Below are positions 9,084-17,656 of a stretch of DNA of 64,000 bases, one piece after another (the first letter of the stretch is position 1; each line of letters begins with the position of its first letter). The notes under the pieces are model-generated. The model searched no databases and was not told where the DNA came from. It saw only the letters and a program-made list of their open reading frames with translations. The position numbers were made by a program, and so were the translations under genes. The stretch comes from an uncultured Erysipelotrichaceae bacterium (GTDB taxonomy: Bacteria > Bacillota_I > Bacilli_A > RF39 > UBA660): the NCBI GenBank assembly GCA_902795975.1, contig CADBNE010000024.1, positions 14,653-78,652 on the forward strand, given 5' to 3'.

Positions 9084-9112
9084 AATATATTACATTTTTT
9101 TTATTTTGTCAA
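9084..9112 (-). promoter_or_regulatory. Promoter of the GNAT operon
   Basis: Consensus TTGACA and TATATT on the minus strand with 17-base spacing. Transcription would begin near 9077, giving the long leader described above. Confidence 0.7.
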
Positions 9113-9162
9113 ATTTTTTTACAAACAATTGTCAAACATTATTTACTTGAAGATTTTATGCG

Positions 9163-9171
9163 TGCTATAAT
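9163..9171 (+). promoter_or_regulatory. Extended -10 promoter of the 321-residue gene
   Basis: TGCTATAAT is a full extended -10 element 26 bases before the ATG at 9198. The -35 is poor (TTTACT, 18-base spacing). Confidence 0.55.
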
Positions 9172-9197
9172 TATTTATAGAATATGGAAGTGATTTA

Positions 9198-10163
9198 ATG
9201 AATTTAATTAAAGATATAGAGAATTTTTTTAGTCAAAATGAACACTTTGATGATTTTACAAAAATAAGATATATTTATCTATATGTTTGTAAGGTATTTT
9301 CATATGATACAAGATTCTATAGTCATGTGCCTTCTTTAAAAGAAGAAATTTATAATAAAAAAGTAGATGTAACAAATGTTAAAGAAGTAGAAGCAGTATG
9401 CTCTACTGTTGCTGATGCATTAAAAGACATTTTAGACTATTTTGGATTTGAATCAGAAAAAGTATATGAAGAAAGTGATACATTCTCACATGTTTATACA
9501 ATAGTAAAATGTATGAATAATAATATGGAATACAATATAAAATTAGATCCAACATTAAAACATGATGTAACTAGAGTTAAACTAGACAGTCCTACTTTAG
9601 GATTTACTGATATAGATGAACATAATGATTTTATAGATGCTGTAGCATACTCAGATAAATTAATTAAAACATATCAAGAGAAAATTAATCACGATGAACA
9701 CTATGATACTATAAAAATTAAAGAATTAAATGCTGTTATAAATGAAAGTGCTAGAGCTAGAAATTTAACAAATAAAGAACTATTCTTTGAAAAATTAGAA
9801 TATGTAATGGCTTTAGTAAATATAAGAAAAGATTTAAAACAATATAGTGACATAGATTATTATTATTCATACTTAATTAGAAATCTTGAATTAAATGATA
9901 ATATAAGATATCCATATGTAAGACCAGCTGTATTTTATAGTGGAGAAAAATTTACAGATATTATCTGGTTAACAATGGTTTCATACCCTGATACACCACT
10001 AGAAATGATATTTTTAAATAAAGAAGAAGATGGATTTAAAGCTAGAAAAATAGGTAAAGAAGAAGCTAAAAATTTATTAGAGACATATGATAACTTTGAA
10101 TGTGCATATCTTTTTGAACAATTTGTTGAAAAAATGCCAAATGAAAATACTAAAAGTTTATAA
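9198..10163 (+). CDS. Transglutaminase-like domain protein (predicted)
   Basis: Protein of 321 residues, one of the few rightward genes left of oriC. The first 160 residues have the order expected of a transglutaminase-like cysteine fold. A helical start (KIRYIYLYVCKVFSYDTRF) is followed by the Cys helix EAVCSTVADALKDILDYFGF (Cys near 75), then His in DTFSHVYTIV and Asp in IKLDPTLKHDV. In this superfamily Cys-His-Asp is the catalytic triad. There is no signal peptide, so it is probably cytoplasmic. The C-terminal half is unrecognised. It has its own promoter and terminator. The domain call is pattern-based and needs a structural comparison. Confidence 0.55.
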   Translation: MNLIKDIENFFSQNEHFDDFTKIRYIYLYVCKVFSYDTRFYSHVPSLKEEIYNKKVDVTNVKEVEAVCSTVADALKDILDYFGFESEKVYEESDTFSHVYTIVKCMNNNMEYNIKLDPTLKHDVTRVKLDSPTLGFTDIDEHNDFIDAVAYSDKLIKTYQEKINHDEHYDTIKIKELNAVINESARARNLTNKELFFEKLEYVMALVNIRKDLKQYSDIDYYYSYLIRNLELNDNIRYPYVRPAVFYSGEKFTDIIWLTMVSYPDTPLEMIFLNKEEDGFKARKIGKEEAKNLLETYDNFECAYLFEQFVEKMPNENTKSL

Positions 10164-10194
10164 AATATGATTATTGAAATAATCATATTTTTTA
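10163..10194 (+). terminator. Terminator of the transglutaminase-like gene
   Basis: AAATATGATTATT and AATAATCATATTT form a hairpin followed by a T run; it begins at the stop codon. Confidence 0.75.
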
Positions 10195-10216
10195 TTTATA
10201 ATTTATATGGTGACTT

Positions 10217-10825
10217 ATGAAAAAGATAATATATATAATAATTACTTTATGCACATTTTTTATTATGGATAAAGTATATGCTCAAAAGATAGATGTTGAA
10301 CTTAAAACGTGTATAGATGGAGATACTGCTATATTTATACATAATAACGAAAAAATAAAAGCTAGATTTTTAGCAATTGATACTCCTGAAACAGAATATT
10401 CTGAAAGAGGAGAAATGCCTTTTGGAAAAGAAGCAAGTGAATATACTTGTAATAAATTAAAGAATGCTAAAAAAATAAAGTTAGAATATGATAAGAATAG
10501 TGATAAACAGGATAAATATGAAAGACATTTAGTATGGGTATGGATAGATGATACTTTACTTCAAAAAGATTTAGTTAGTAATGGATATGCTAAAGTATCT
10601 TACCTATATAATAATTATAAGTACAATGATGAACTTATAGAAGAAGAAAAGAAAGCTAAACAAAAGAAATTAGGTATATGGAAAACAACTAGTAATTCTA
10701 ATGCAAAAAGTAATATAACTAGTAATACAAATAATAAAAAGAAAAAAAATAATAATGATATAACTAATATTATTATTCCAATAGTTATATTTTTAATAAT
10801 AATTCTAATAAAAAAGAAACGTTAA
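10217..10825 (+). CDS. Surface-anchored thermonuclease-like (SNase) protein
   Basis: Protein of 202 residues. Signal peptide at 1-22 (KKIIYIIITLCTFFIMDKVYA). The SNase domain spans about 25-155: TCIDGDTAIF, KARFLAIDTPET and KYERHLVWVWID contain the Asp, Arg and Glu residues used for Ca-dependent phosphodiester cleavage in staphylococcal nuclease. An Asn/Lys-rich linker and a C-terminal membrane helix (IIIPIVIFLIIILI) ending KKKR follow. The enzyme should thus be exported and held at the membrane, facing outward, perhaps scavenging nucleotides from DNA or RNA. There is no LPXTG motif. Confidence 0.88.
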   Translation: MKKIIYIIITLCTFFIMDKVYAQKIDVELKTCIDGDTAIFIHNNEKIKARFLAIDTPETEYSERGEMPFGKEASEYTCNKLKNAKKIKLEYDKNSDKQDKYERHLVWVWIDDTLLQKDLVSNGYAKVSYLYNNYKYNDELIEEEKKAKQKKLGIWKTTSNSNAKSNITSNTNNKKKKNNNDITNIIIPIVIFLIIILIKKKR

Positions 10826-10840
10826 TTACGTTTCTTTTTT
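10811..10840. terminator. Bidirectional terminator between convergent genes
   Basis: AAAAAAGAAACGT and ACGTTTCTTTTTT form a palindrome shared by the SNase gene and the leftward 97-residue gene. Confidence 0.8.
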
Positions 10841-11132
10841 ATATTTGTTCAATTACATTCTTAATTAATTCATCACTAATACTATTTATATCTTTATAAC
10901 TATAATCATTTATAGATTTTTCAATATCAAATATAAAATAATTATCTTTTATATTTTTTAAATTATTTATTTTAGTATTAAGATACAAAGATAAATAATA
11001 TTCTATATTCTCATCACTATAAAAGCTTTCTTTTATATATATTGTTGGTAAAGTATTATTTATATCACTTAATAATATTTTATCATCTTTAATATTTATA
11101 AATTGTAATTTTATATCCTTATCATTTTCCAT
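10839..11132 (-). CDS. Small hypothetical protein
   Basis: About 97 residues, unrecognised; acidic and rich in Ile, Asn, Asp and Tyr, without a membrane segment. An in-frame ATG exists at 11141, but GAGATGAT ends 4 bases before the ATG at 11132, which I prefer. It lies downstream of the 218-residue membrane protein, with a terminator-like hairpin between. Its reality rests on the intact frame, SD and snug convergent terminator. Confidence 0.5.
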   Translation of the reverse strand: MENDKDIKLQFINIKDDKILLSDINNTLPTIYIKESFYSDENIEYYLSLYLNTKINNLKNIKDNYFIFDIEKSINDYSYKDINSISDELIKNVIEQI

Positions 11133-11164
11133 ATTTATCATCTCTATTAATATTTTAACAAAAA

Positions 11165-11191
11165 ATAAGTATTACTTAAAGTATTACTTAT
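11165..11191 (-). terminator. Terminator of the 218-residue membrane protein gene
   Basis: ATAAGTAATACTT and AGTAATACTTAT pair with one mismatch, followed by six T on the minus strand. It overlaps the stop codon. Confidence 0.65.
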
Positions 11192-11840
11192 AATAATCTA
11201 ATAATATCTTCATTTTATTCATTCTATATTTTTTTAATAATTTTTTATAACTATGGCTACTTCTTTGATAAGCATAATAACTATATCCACCACCACTTTT
11301 TATATTAATAGTAAATACAAAGTTATAAACATTACCATTTAAATCTTGATATATACACAAAATATTCATTGAATCTTCTAATATTTTTCCATTATCTGAC
11401 ATAGTTACTAAGAAAGTTTGCACACCTTTTTCTTCATTAGAACCAATATCAAATGTAGTAAATAATTTTTGTCCAATACTTTCGTTTACTTCTTGATTAC
11501 CATTTATTTTTTCAGCTGTATCTAAATTATAAAATCTAATATTAGTTGCTACACCATAACCTATATTCTTTAATGCTATTTTTACATAAATATTATTATC
11601 TTGATTTACAAGTTGTTTAATTTTCTCCATAGAACATTTATTTTGTAATTTCTTACCTAATAGTGTTATAAAATAATAACATTTATCTATTTTGCTTAAC
11701 TGACTAATACTAGATAAAACAACATATGGTTTATGTTCTGCTTTAACACGCATCTCTACTGTGTAAACAGACATTATTATAGTAGCACATACTGGAACAA
11801 TAATAGATGCTACTGTTAATATAAGAGTAATATCTTCCAT
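11184..11840 (-). CDS. Hypothetical single-pass membrane protein
   Basis: Protein of 218 residues. One hydrophobic helix at about 5-27 (ITLILTVASIIVPVCATIIMSVY) is followed by a soluble, mostly beta-predicted domain with KPYVVLSSISQLSK and GYGVATNIRFYNLD. The second segment resembles the strand pattern seen in membrane-tethered proteins of unknown function that begin with a short helix and KAEHKPY. TAGGTGAGTT precedes the ATG. It is immediately downstream of a NUDIX gene (7 bases). No function is assigned. Confidence 0.65.
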   Translation of the reverse strand: MEDITLILTVASIIVPVCATIIMSVYTVEMRVKAEHKPYVVLSSISQLSKIDKCYYFITLLGKKLQNKCSMEKIKQLVNQDNNIYVKIALKNIGYGVATNIRFYNLDTAEKINGNQEVNESIGQKLFTTFDIGSNEEKGVQTFLVTMSDNGKILEDSMNILCIYQDLNGNVYNFVFTINIKSGGGYSYYAYQRSSHSYKKLLKKYRMNKMKILLDYYK

Positions 11841-11847
11841 AACTCAC

Positions 11848-12285
11848 CTACTTAATCATATTTTTCAGTATATAATCCATTGTAATCTTAATATCTGGGA
11901 AACAATTAATATCATCTAATTCATCTCTATCAAACCATTTAACTGCTGTTTCTTCTTCAGCATTTAATATTGGTTCAACATAATCATTATTAGGTATTGC
12001 TGCATATATTATATCTATATGCAAATCACCATTAGGTTGTCTATTTTTTTGTATACCTAATGGTCTTACAAAATCATCTTCTCTTGGAAATCTTTCGCCT
12101 AATAATTTAACATGTAATCCTGTTTCCTCATAAGCTTCTCTTAATGCACATTCTTCTGGCGTTTCATTATCTTCTATATGTCCTCCTGGTTGAGTCCATC
12201 TTCCATTCTTTTTATGCATAATTAAAAGAATCTTTTTATCTACTGGATTAATTACAAATACTGATGCACAAAAATGTCTTGCCAT
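11848..12285 (-). CDS. NUDIX hydrolase
   Basis: Protein of 145 residues containing an intact Nudix box at about 34-56: GGHIEDNETPEECALREAYEETGL matches G-x5-E-x7-R-E-U-x-E-E-x-G-U. Family members hydrolyse nucleoside diphosphates linked to another moiety, using Mg or Mn. The substrate is not evident; LPFGIQ-like sanitising motifs of MutT are absent. SD AGGTGATGAT precedes the ATG. It is co-directional with the short membrane protein gene after it, probably one transcript. Confidence 0.9.
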   Translation of the reverse strand: MARHFCASVFVINPVDKKILLIMHKKNGRWTQPGGHIEDNETPEECALREAYEETGLHVKLLGERFPREDDFVRPLGIQKNRQPNGDLHIDIIYAAIPNNDYVEPILNAEEETAVKWFDRDELDDINCFPDIKITMDYILKNMIK

Positions 12286-12330
12286 ATCATCACCTACTAT
12301 AAGAATTATAGCAAATATTACTTATTTAGT

Positions 12331-13047
12331 CTATTCCAATATGTCAAGTGATTTAACTTTAGTATTATTTTGATAAATTGTTACCTTTTCATTTTTATCT
12401 AGCGTGCATAATATAATTTTTTTTATATCATCTATACCCTCTTTTTTTAGTTTATTATCTAACCATTGTTCATCTTTATTCATTAAATGTAAATTAGTGT
12501 GCATAATTTTACCATCAATTATTACATTAGCTAATAGTTCAGATTTATCACTTGTAATATCCATATCTAATTGAGTTATAGGTTTATATTGAGCTTTAGG
12601 TAGAAAACTCATATCTCCATTTACTTCCATTATAGCAAATGCTATTGTAGAAATATCAAAATACCCTTTTATTCTACATTCTTCTAAAAGTTCATTTACT
12701 TCTAAATGAACCTTTTTCATATTATTTTTTAATATTTTACCATCTTGAATTATTATTGTAGGAGTACCCATCATAAGTCTTCTTAATTTAACACTCTTCA
12801 TAGTTAACCATGAAACTATGTATGCTACTAAACCAAATAATATAACAGCCCATATTCCATTAAATTCATTAGATTCTATATTAATAGTCATCTCTGCAGC
12901 AAAATTACCAATAGATATACCTATTACATAATCAAATAAGCTTAATTCTGATACTTGTTTTTTACCTAATATTTTAGTAACTATAAATAATGTAAATAAA
13001 GAAATAAGTGCTCTATATGTCACTGGTCCTATACTATTTATATCCAT
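12331..13047 (-). CDS. DUF421 membrane protein (YetF/YrbG-like)
   Basis: Protein of 238 residues. Three hydrophobic segments lie in the first 85 residues (TYRALISLFTLFIVTKIL, DYVIGISIGNFAAEMTI, WAVILFGLVAYIVSWL). They are followed by the DUF421 soluble domain with GTPTIIIQDGKILKNNMKK and a helix LEELLEECRIKGYFDISTIAFAIMEVNGDMSFLPK. Bacillus members (YetF, YrbG, YdfS) are membrane proteins of unclear role, some made during sporulation. SD TTGGTGATAAT is present. The family call is strong; the function is not established. Confidence 0.88.
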   Translation of the reverse strand: MDINSIGPVTYRALISLFTLFIVTKILGKKQVSELSLFDYVIGISIGNFAAEMTINIESNEFNGIWAVILFGLVAYIVSWLTMKSVKLRRLMMGTPTIIIQDGKILKNNMKKVHLEVNELLEECRIKGYFDISTIAFAIMEVNGDMSFLPKAQYKPITQLDMDITSDKSELLANVIIDGKIMHTNLHLMNKDEQWLDNKLKKEGIDDIKKIILCTLDKNEKVTIYQNNTKVKSLDILE

Positions 13048-13071
13048 ATTATCACCAATATTATTATGTAC

Positions 13072-13096
13072 AAAAAAACTCTAGCTAAACTAGAGT
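13072..13096 (-). terminator. Terminator of the 424-residue hypothetical gene
   Basis: ACTCTAGTTTAGCTAGAGT hairpin with seven T on the minus strand; it includes the end of the gene. Confidence 0.75.
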
Positions 13097-14359
13097 TTTA
13101 GTTTTATATTTAGATTTATTTATATCAGCTACATTAGCTAATATAGTTTCATCTTCATAATAACCATATTTTAAACGTATATCATTTGTTGTAACAATCA
13201 TTACTGGTCTTCTAGATGATTCAACAGATAATTTAATTTGAGTTTTCAATAATGAATTATAAAGTGGCTCATCTATCTCATTAATATATATTGTATATTT
13301 ATTTGGTGTCATTAATAATCGAACTTTTAATTCATCAGAAAAATACTCTTTAAACTTTTCTATTTTTGTATTTTTTATATTACTATTATCTAATTCACAA
13401 ATATAATTTACCCACCAATTTACAATAAAATCTACTACTTTATCTAATTTATCTTTTTCTTCTATTGGCATAGAATAATATTCATTAAATGCAGGTATTA
13501 TTTGATTAATAAAATAATGCTTATCATATATATTACTATTTAATGCATTTAGTCTCATATAATTAAATAATTCTTCAATAGATTCATCTAATTCAAAATA
13601 CTCATCTTCATTTGATGGTTCTAATGAATAATAAGTATTTTTTGAAAAGATAGATTGCATTACTCTTTTACCATCTTTTGTACTCACTGATACAACAGAA
13701 AACTCTTTTTTTATTTGATTATTTTCATCTTTCTTACAAATTCTTCCTACATATAAATTATTTAACATTAATAGATTGTTATTTACTAGATTAATTAAAG
13801 TATCAAAGTCTTTACTAGGATCAAAATACATTAAATTATCTAATAAATAATCAATAGCAATATTATCCTTACTACATAAGAATGAGTACCACCTAATTAT
13901 ATTTTTATAATCTTTAGTATTATTTTTATTATTTTTTATCATGTATCCTACTAATCTATCTAATTGATTTATTAAAAATGAAGATGCTGTATATTGTCCA
14001 AGTTCATCTATTCCTGTAATTAAAATAGACTGTTCTATATATTTCATTAATTCATCTATTTGTTCTTCTGATATAACAACATATTTATAATAATATTTTA
14101 CAAATTCATTTCTCTTTTTTACTAATTCATTTCTTATATAGTTTAAATCTTCACGAGAAACTTTACTAGCACTATTTATAGAATCAATCGAATTAGTAAG
14201 TATTCCGTATTCCTCCATAAATGTATTATAATCAATTTTAGGAATATCATCGCGTGTTTTAACATCTATTCCTCTTGATATAAATTGTTGTCTTAACATC
14301 ATACAATACTTTAAATACTTTGTAGCATTACTTGCTAATATTTCACTTTTTTGTTTCAT
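13085..14359 (-). CDS. Hypothetical helical protein
   Basis: Protein of 424 residues, unrecognised. The start at 14359 is chosen because TGAGGG lies 5 bases upstream; a longer frame to 14389 lacks a site. The sequence looks soluble and helical in the first 250 residues (KSEILASNATKYLKYCMMLRQQF). A more mixed C-terminal region contains KVRLLMTPNKYTIYINEID and SSRRPVMIVTTNDI. There are no catalytic motifs or membrane helices that I can see. It lies just after rpmE and its terminator. Confidence 0.7.
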   Translation of the reverse strand: MKQKSEILASNATKYLKYCMMLRQQFISRGIDVKTRDDIPKIDYNTFMEEYGILTNSIDSINSASKVSREDLNYIRNELVKKRNEFVKYYYKYVVISEEQIDELMKYIEQSILITGIDELGQYTASSFLINQLDRLVGYMIKNNKNNTKDYKNIIRWYSFLCSKDNIAIDYLLDNLMYFDPSKDFDTLINLVNNNLLMLNNLYVGRICKKDENNQIKKEFSVVSVSTKDGKRVMQSIFSKNTYYSLEPSNEDEYFELDESIEELFNYMRLNALNSNIYDKHYFINQIIPAFNEYYSMPIEEKDKLDKVVDFIVNWWVNYICELDNSNIKNTKIEKFKEYFSDELKVRLLMTPNKYTIYINEIDEPLYNSLLKTQIKLSVESSRRPVMIVTTNDIRLKYGYYEDETILANVADINKSKYKTKTLV

Positions 14360-14400
14360 ATTATCCCTCAATGACATATTATAACACAATTTTATACAAT

Positions 14401-14421
14401 AAAAAACTGCTTAATTAAGCA
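14401..14421 (-). terminator. Terminator of rpmE
   Basis: CTGCTTAATTAAGCAG palindrome overlapping the rpmE stop, followed by six T on the minus strand. Confidence 0.8.
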
Positions 14422-14636
14422 GCTTTATTATCAGTATTTAAACCATATTTACGATTGAATTTTTCTACACGTCCAGTCTTAGATGCCATTTTATCTTTAG
14501 TACCATTGTAGAATGGATGACATTTGTCACATGCTTCAACATGTAATTCTTCTTTGTTAGATTTAACAGTGAAAGTATTACCACATGCACAAATAACTTT
14601 TGTGTCAACGTATTCTGGATGAATTCCTTTTTTCAT
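14415..14636 (-). CDS. rpmE: 50S ribosomal protein L31
   Basis: Ribosomal protein of 73 residues. MKKGIHPEY starts at 14636, with AAGGAG 8 bases upstream; a longer frame to 14657 would place this SD inside the gene. The zinc-ribbon cysteines ICACGNTF and [11 protein letters not shown] are both present, so this is the Zn-containing C+ type rather than the Zn-free paralogue made under zinc limitation. [10 protein letters not shown] is the usual C-terminal motif. Confidence 0.97.
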   Translation of the reverse strand: MKKGIHPEYVDTKVICACGNTFTVKSNKEELHVEACDKCHPFYNGTKDKMASKTGRVEKFNRKYGLNTDNKAA

Positions 14637-14692
14637 TTTCTTCGCTCCTTCCGCCATGACTAATTCAAGTCATAGAAATTTAATACGTTCAT

Positions 14693-14721
14693 ATTTTATC
14701 AAATATTTAATTTAATTGCAA
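14693..14721 (-). promoter_or_regulatory. Promoter of rpmE, inside the sigma-factor 3' end
   Basis: TTGCAA and TAAAAT on the minus strand with 17-base spacing. The -35 lies in the last codons of the sigma-factor gene. A short inverted repeat (TGACTTGAATTAGTCA) lies in the leader, just before the SD. Confidence 0.55.
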
Positions 14722-16956
14722 TATCTTTTGTGATTGTTTTTCAATTGCGCTATCTATGGATTTATTTACATACTTAGTATAATCTTCTAATAATAAATTA
14801 ATAGTCGCATTTGTTTCTGCTGCTTTTTCTTGAACAATCATATGATTTATATATTCTTTATATGCTTTTAAAATAGAAATAATTCCCTTTTGAAGTTCTT
14901 TTTCAGTTCTTCCTAAGAAAACACTTATTTCATTTAAGCTATGTTTTTTCCCTAAAAATCCACATATTATACACATTATAGCTATATCTTCAATTGTTTG
15001 TGTATTTTCCAAGAAATCTCTAAACATTTGTGTAGATACTATTTCCTCTATATCCAAAAATGGTGTTATATTGTTTTCAACATTTTCTTTAGACTTATTA
15101 CTTTCTACTATCTCTTTAGATACATCTATTTTATCAACATTTATTTCTTCTTTTGCTTCAATTTTTGTTTCTTCTTTTACTTCAGTTTTTGGTTCATCTT
15201 TAATTGTTTCTTTAGAATTAGGATATCCATTTTCATATACAGCTAATGGAGGTGGTTGTATTCCTTTTTCTACTCTTAATATTTTATTTACAGGTACTGG
15301 TTGATTAACCACATCTTTATTATTATTTTCCATTTTATCATCCTCACTATCTTTATCATAACATCTTCGTTGCATAGGCTTTAATTTCTTACCCATAATT
15401 AATAAGTCTCTTCTTCTTATTAATGCTTGTAATATTTTTCCACCCATCATTTGTTCTTCTTCTGGGCTAAGTGTATTTTTTTCATCATAATTGATTCCAT
15501 ATTTTCTATGTATTAATTCTACATATTCAGGATACATTCCATCTAATATCTCATCTATTACTTCTTTTTTTTGAACATCTATTTTGTTATATAAATTATG
15601 TCCTTTACTTTTACCTTTACTTTCTTCTTGTATTTTTGATCCTAGTTTTGATATTATCATTGGCCTAATTTTTCTATAATAAAGTGTTGATTCAATTGAA
15701 TTCCATTTAGAATTATTTTGATTTAAATTTTTACCGAATTTTTTATATATTACTTCTTTATATTCAGCAGGTAATTCATTAACAATATTTTCTAAATTAG
15801 TTGTATCATATTTTTTATAATAAGAATAAAAGCTTTTTACTTTCTCCACTTCAGTTTCCTCATTTCCTTCATCTAATTTATCTTTTTCACTACCTAGCAT
15901 TTTTGGTTTAGGAATATACGCTATTGAACCATTAGCATGCGATTCTAAAATATTCTTGTATGCTGATTTTTTTATCTTTCTTAATGCTTTATTTTCTATT
16001 TGTCTAATTCGTTCTCTTGTAAGACCAAAAGTAGAACCTATTTCATCTAATGTACATTGCTTACCATCTACAAATCCATATCTTTTCATCAAAACATATT
16101 TTTCTCGTGGTAATAATCCTATTTTTTGAAAGACATCATCTATATCTTCCCTCAACATTTTTTTATCAATTAATTCTTCAGGTCCTGGTTTTGTATCAGG
16201 CACAAAATTAGCTATTGTATTTGAATTAACATTATCATCTTCTACTGGTCTATCTAAACTTTCAACAGGTAAGTCTAATTTTATTAAATATTCAACTTTA
16301 TCCTCACTTACTTCTAAAGCACTTGCTATTTCATTTATTGTGGGTTGTCTACCTTTATCATTATTAAATTTTATTTTAAATATATTTAATTTACTTAATA
16401 GTTCTTGTGTATATACAGGTATTCTAACCAATCTGCCATTATTATTAACTGCTCTACTTATATAAGCTCTTACATGCCATACTGCTAAAGTCATAAATTT
16501 AGTGCATCTATTTATATCATATAAGTCATAAGCTTTTAATAAACCCATTCTTCCTTCTTGCGCTAAATCTTCTATTTCTAATCCTCTTCCACTATATTTA
16601 TTAGCATACTTATATACAAGTTTATCATATTTTTTTAATATTTTTACTTGATTTTCTTTAGTTTTATTAGTCATAAGTTCTATAACTTCTGGATCTGTTT
16701 CTCTATTCTTATCTCTATATATTACCATTAAATCTAATATAAAATTATCCTTAGTAATATTTTTACAATATTTATTAATTAATTTTTCTAACATAATAGA
16801 AATCTTTTCATTACCAATAATTTCATCAATATAGTTCTCATATTTTATTTTATTATTTTTTAAATCTTTTTTTATTCTAATTAATTCATTAATTATGTCT
16901 TCATAGGAACTATATTCTATAACACTTTCTAAAATTTCATTAATCATCGCAATCAC
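14707..16956 (-). CDS. RpoD-like sigma-70 factor with long C-terminal extension
   Basis: Protein of 749 residues (GTG start; ATG at 16947 is equally possible). Regions 2-4 occupy about 90-330. Region 2 is RGLEIEDLAQEGRMGLLKAYD with FMTLAVWHVRAYISRAV and LVRIPVYTQELLSKL, close to the housekeeping 2.3/2.4 consensus. Region 4.2 is CTLDEIGSTFGLTRERIRQIE with KALRKIKK. The next 420 residues are not part of normal RpoD. Segments near 395-440 (LPAEYKEVIYKKFG), 474-525 (MYPEYVELIHRKYG) and 655-700 (HSLNEISVFLGRTEKELQ) look like degraded sigma4 domains, and a charged Glu/Lys linker lies at about 585-645. Region 1.1 is absent. It could be the main sigma factor or an alternative one; the window does not decide. 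Confidence 0.85.
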   Translation of the reverse strand: MIAMINEILESVIEYSSYEDIINELIRIKKDLKNNKIKYENYIDEIIGNEKISIMLEKLINKYCKNITKDNFILDLMVIYRDKNRETDPEVIELMTNKTKENQVKILKKYDKLVYKYANKYSGRGLEIEDLAQEGRMGLLKAYDLYDINRCTKFMTLAVWHVRAYISRAVNNNGRLVRIPVYTQELLSKLNIFKIKFNNDKGRQPTINEIASALEVSEDKVEYLIKLDLPVESLDRPVEDDNVNSNTIANFVPDTKPGPEELIDKKMLREDIDDVFQKIGLLPREKYVLMKRYGFVDGKQCTLDEIGSTFGLTRERIRQIENKALRKIKKSAYKNILESHANGSIAYIPKPKMLGSEKDKLDEGNEETEVEKVKSFYSYYKKYDTTNLENIVNELPAEYKEVIYKKFGKNLNQNNSKWNSIESTLYYRKIRPMIISKLGSKIQEESKGKSKGHNLYNKIDVQKKEVIDEILDGMYPEYVELIHRKYGINYDEKNTLSPEEEQMMGGKILQALIRRRDLLIMGKKLKPMQRRCYDKDSEDDKMENNNKDVVNQPVPVNKILRVEKGIQPPPLAVYENGYPNSKETIKDEPKTEVKEETKIEAKEEINVDKIDVSKEIVESNKSKENVENNITPFLDIEEIVSTQMFRDFLENTQTIEDIAIMCIICGFLGKKHSLNEISVFLGRTEKELQKGIISILKAYKEYINHMIVQEKAAETNATINLLLEDYTKYVNKSIDSAIEKQSQKILQLN

Positions 16957-16982
16957 TAAGGGTTATTATATCAAAACAAATA

Positions 16983-17010
16983 AAAAAATAGAATACAAAA
17001 TTCTATTTTT
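16983..17010 (-). terminator. Terminator of the BI-1 family gene
   Basis: AAATAGAAT and ATTCTATTT form a hairpin across the stop codon, followed by a T run on the minus strand. Confidence 0.75.
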
Positions 17011-17650
17011 CTTTTCCAAATAATCTTAATAAATCTATAAATACATTTATAAAGTCAATATATACTTGAAATGCACCATAAATTGCTAAAGTATTTTCAT
17101 CTTCTACACCATATAAATTTCTTTTAATAACTTGTATATCATATGCTATATAACCTAAGAATATTGCTAAACTTAAGAATGTTAATCCGAAATTAAATGT
17201 TTCTGAATTAACAAATACAGATACAACAGATAATATAATTAAAGCCATTAAAGCCATAAATAGTAATGTAGATAATTTACTTAAATCTAATTTAGTAAAA
17301 TATCCTACTAAACCAAATACTAATACTACTATAGCACTTATTAAGAATACAAATATTATAGATGTTAATTGATATACTATAAATATTGTTGAAAATGTTA
17401 ATCCAGTAAGTGCTGCATATAACATATATAATATTGCTGCTACTGTAGGATTTAATTTTCTTATTCTAACAGATAATACTATAGCAACTACTATTTCTAC
17501 TATCCATATAATGAAATAATTCCCTCCACCAAATATTCTATTTACTAAAGGTTCATTACCTTGTATATAATATCCTACTGAGAAGGTAATTGCTAAACCT
17601 ACAAATAGCCACATAAATATTTTGGCAAATAACTTATTTGTTTGTATCAA
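17003..17650 (-). CDS. Bax inhibitor-1 / YccA family membrane protein
   Basis: Protein of 215 residues with seven predicted membrane helices, the Bax inhibitor-1 fold. The YDIQVIKRN segment near residue 175 and the Asp in YIDFINVFIDLLRLF at the end are family marks; in B. subtilis YetJ the equivalent aspartates form a pH-sensitive calcium-leak site. The start is a TTG (17650), supported by AGAGGTGA 6 bases upstream and by no in-frame ATG nearby. It follows the 139-residue membrane gene by 6 bases, so they are probably co-transcribed. Confidence 0.9.
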   Translation of the reverse strand: MIQTNKLFAKIFMWLFVGLAITFSVGYYIQGNEPLVNRIFGGGNYFIIWIVEIVVAIVLSVRIRKLNPTVAAILYMLYAALTGLTFSTIFIVYQLTSIIFVFLISAIVVLVFGLVGYFTKLDLSKLSTLLFMALMALIILSVVSVFVNSETFNFGLTFLSLAIFLGYIAYDIQVIKRNLYGVEDENTLAIYGAFQVYIDFINVFIDLLRLFGKEK

Positions 17651-17656
17651 ACTTTC

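Noticed and set aside
8960..9112. T-box or purine riboswitch before the GNAT operon
   Set aside because: No T-box consensus (GGGTGGNACCGCG-like) and none of the conserved purine aptamer core beyond a GTATAA match.
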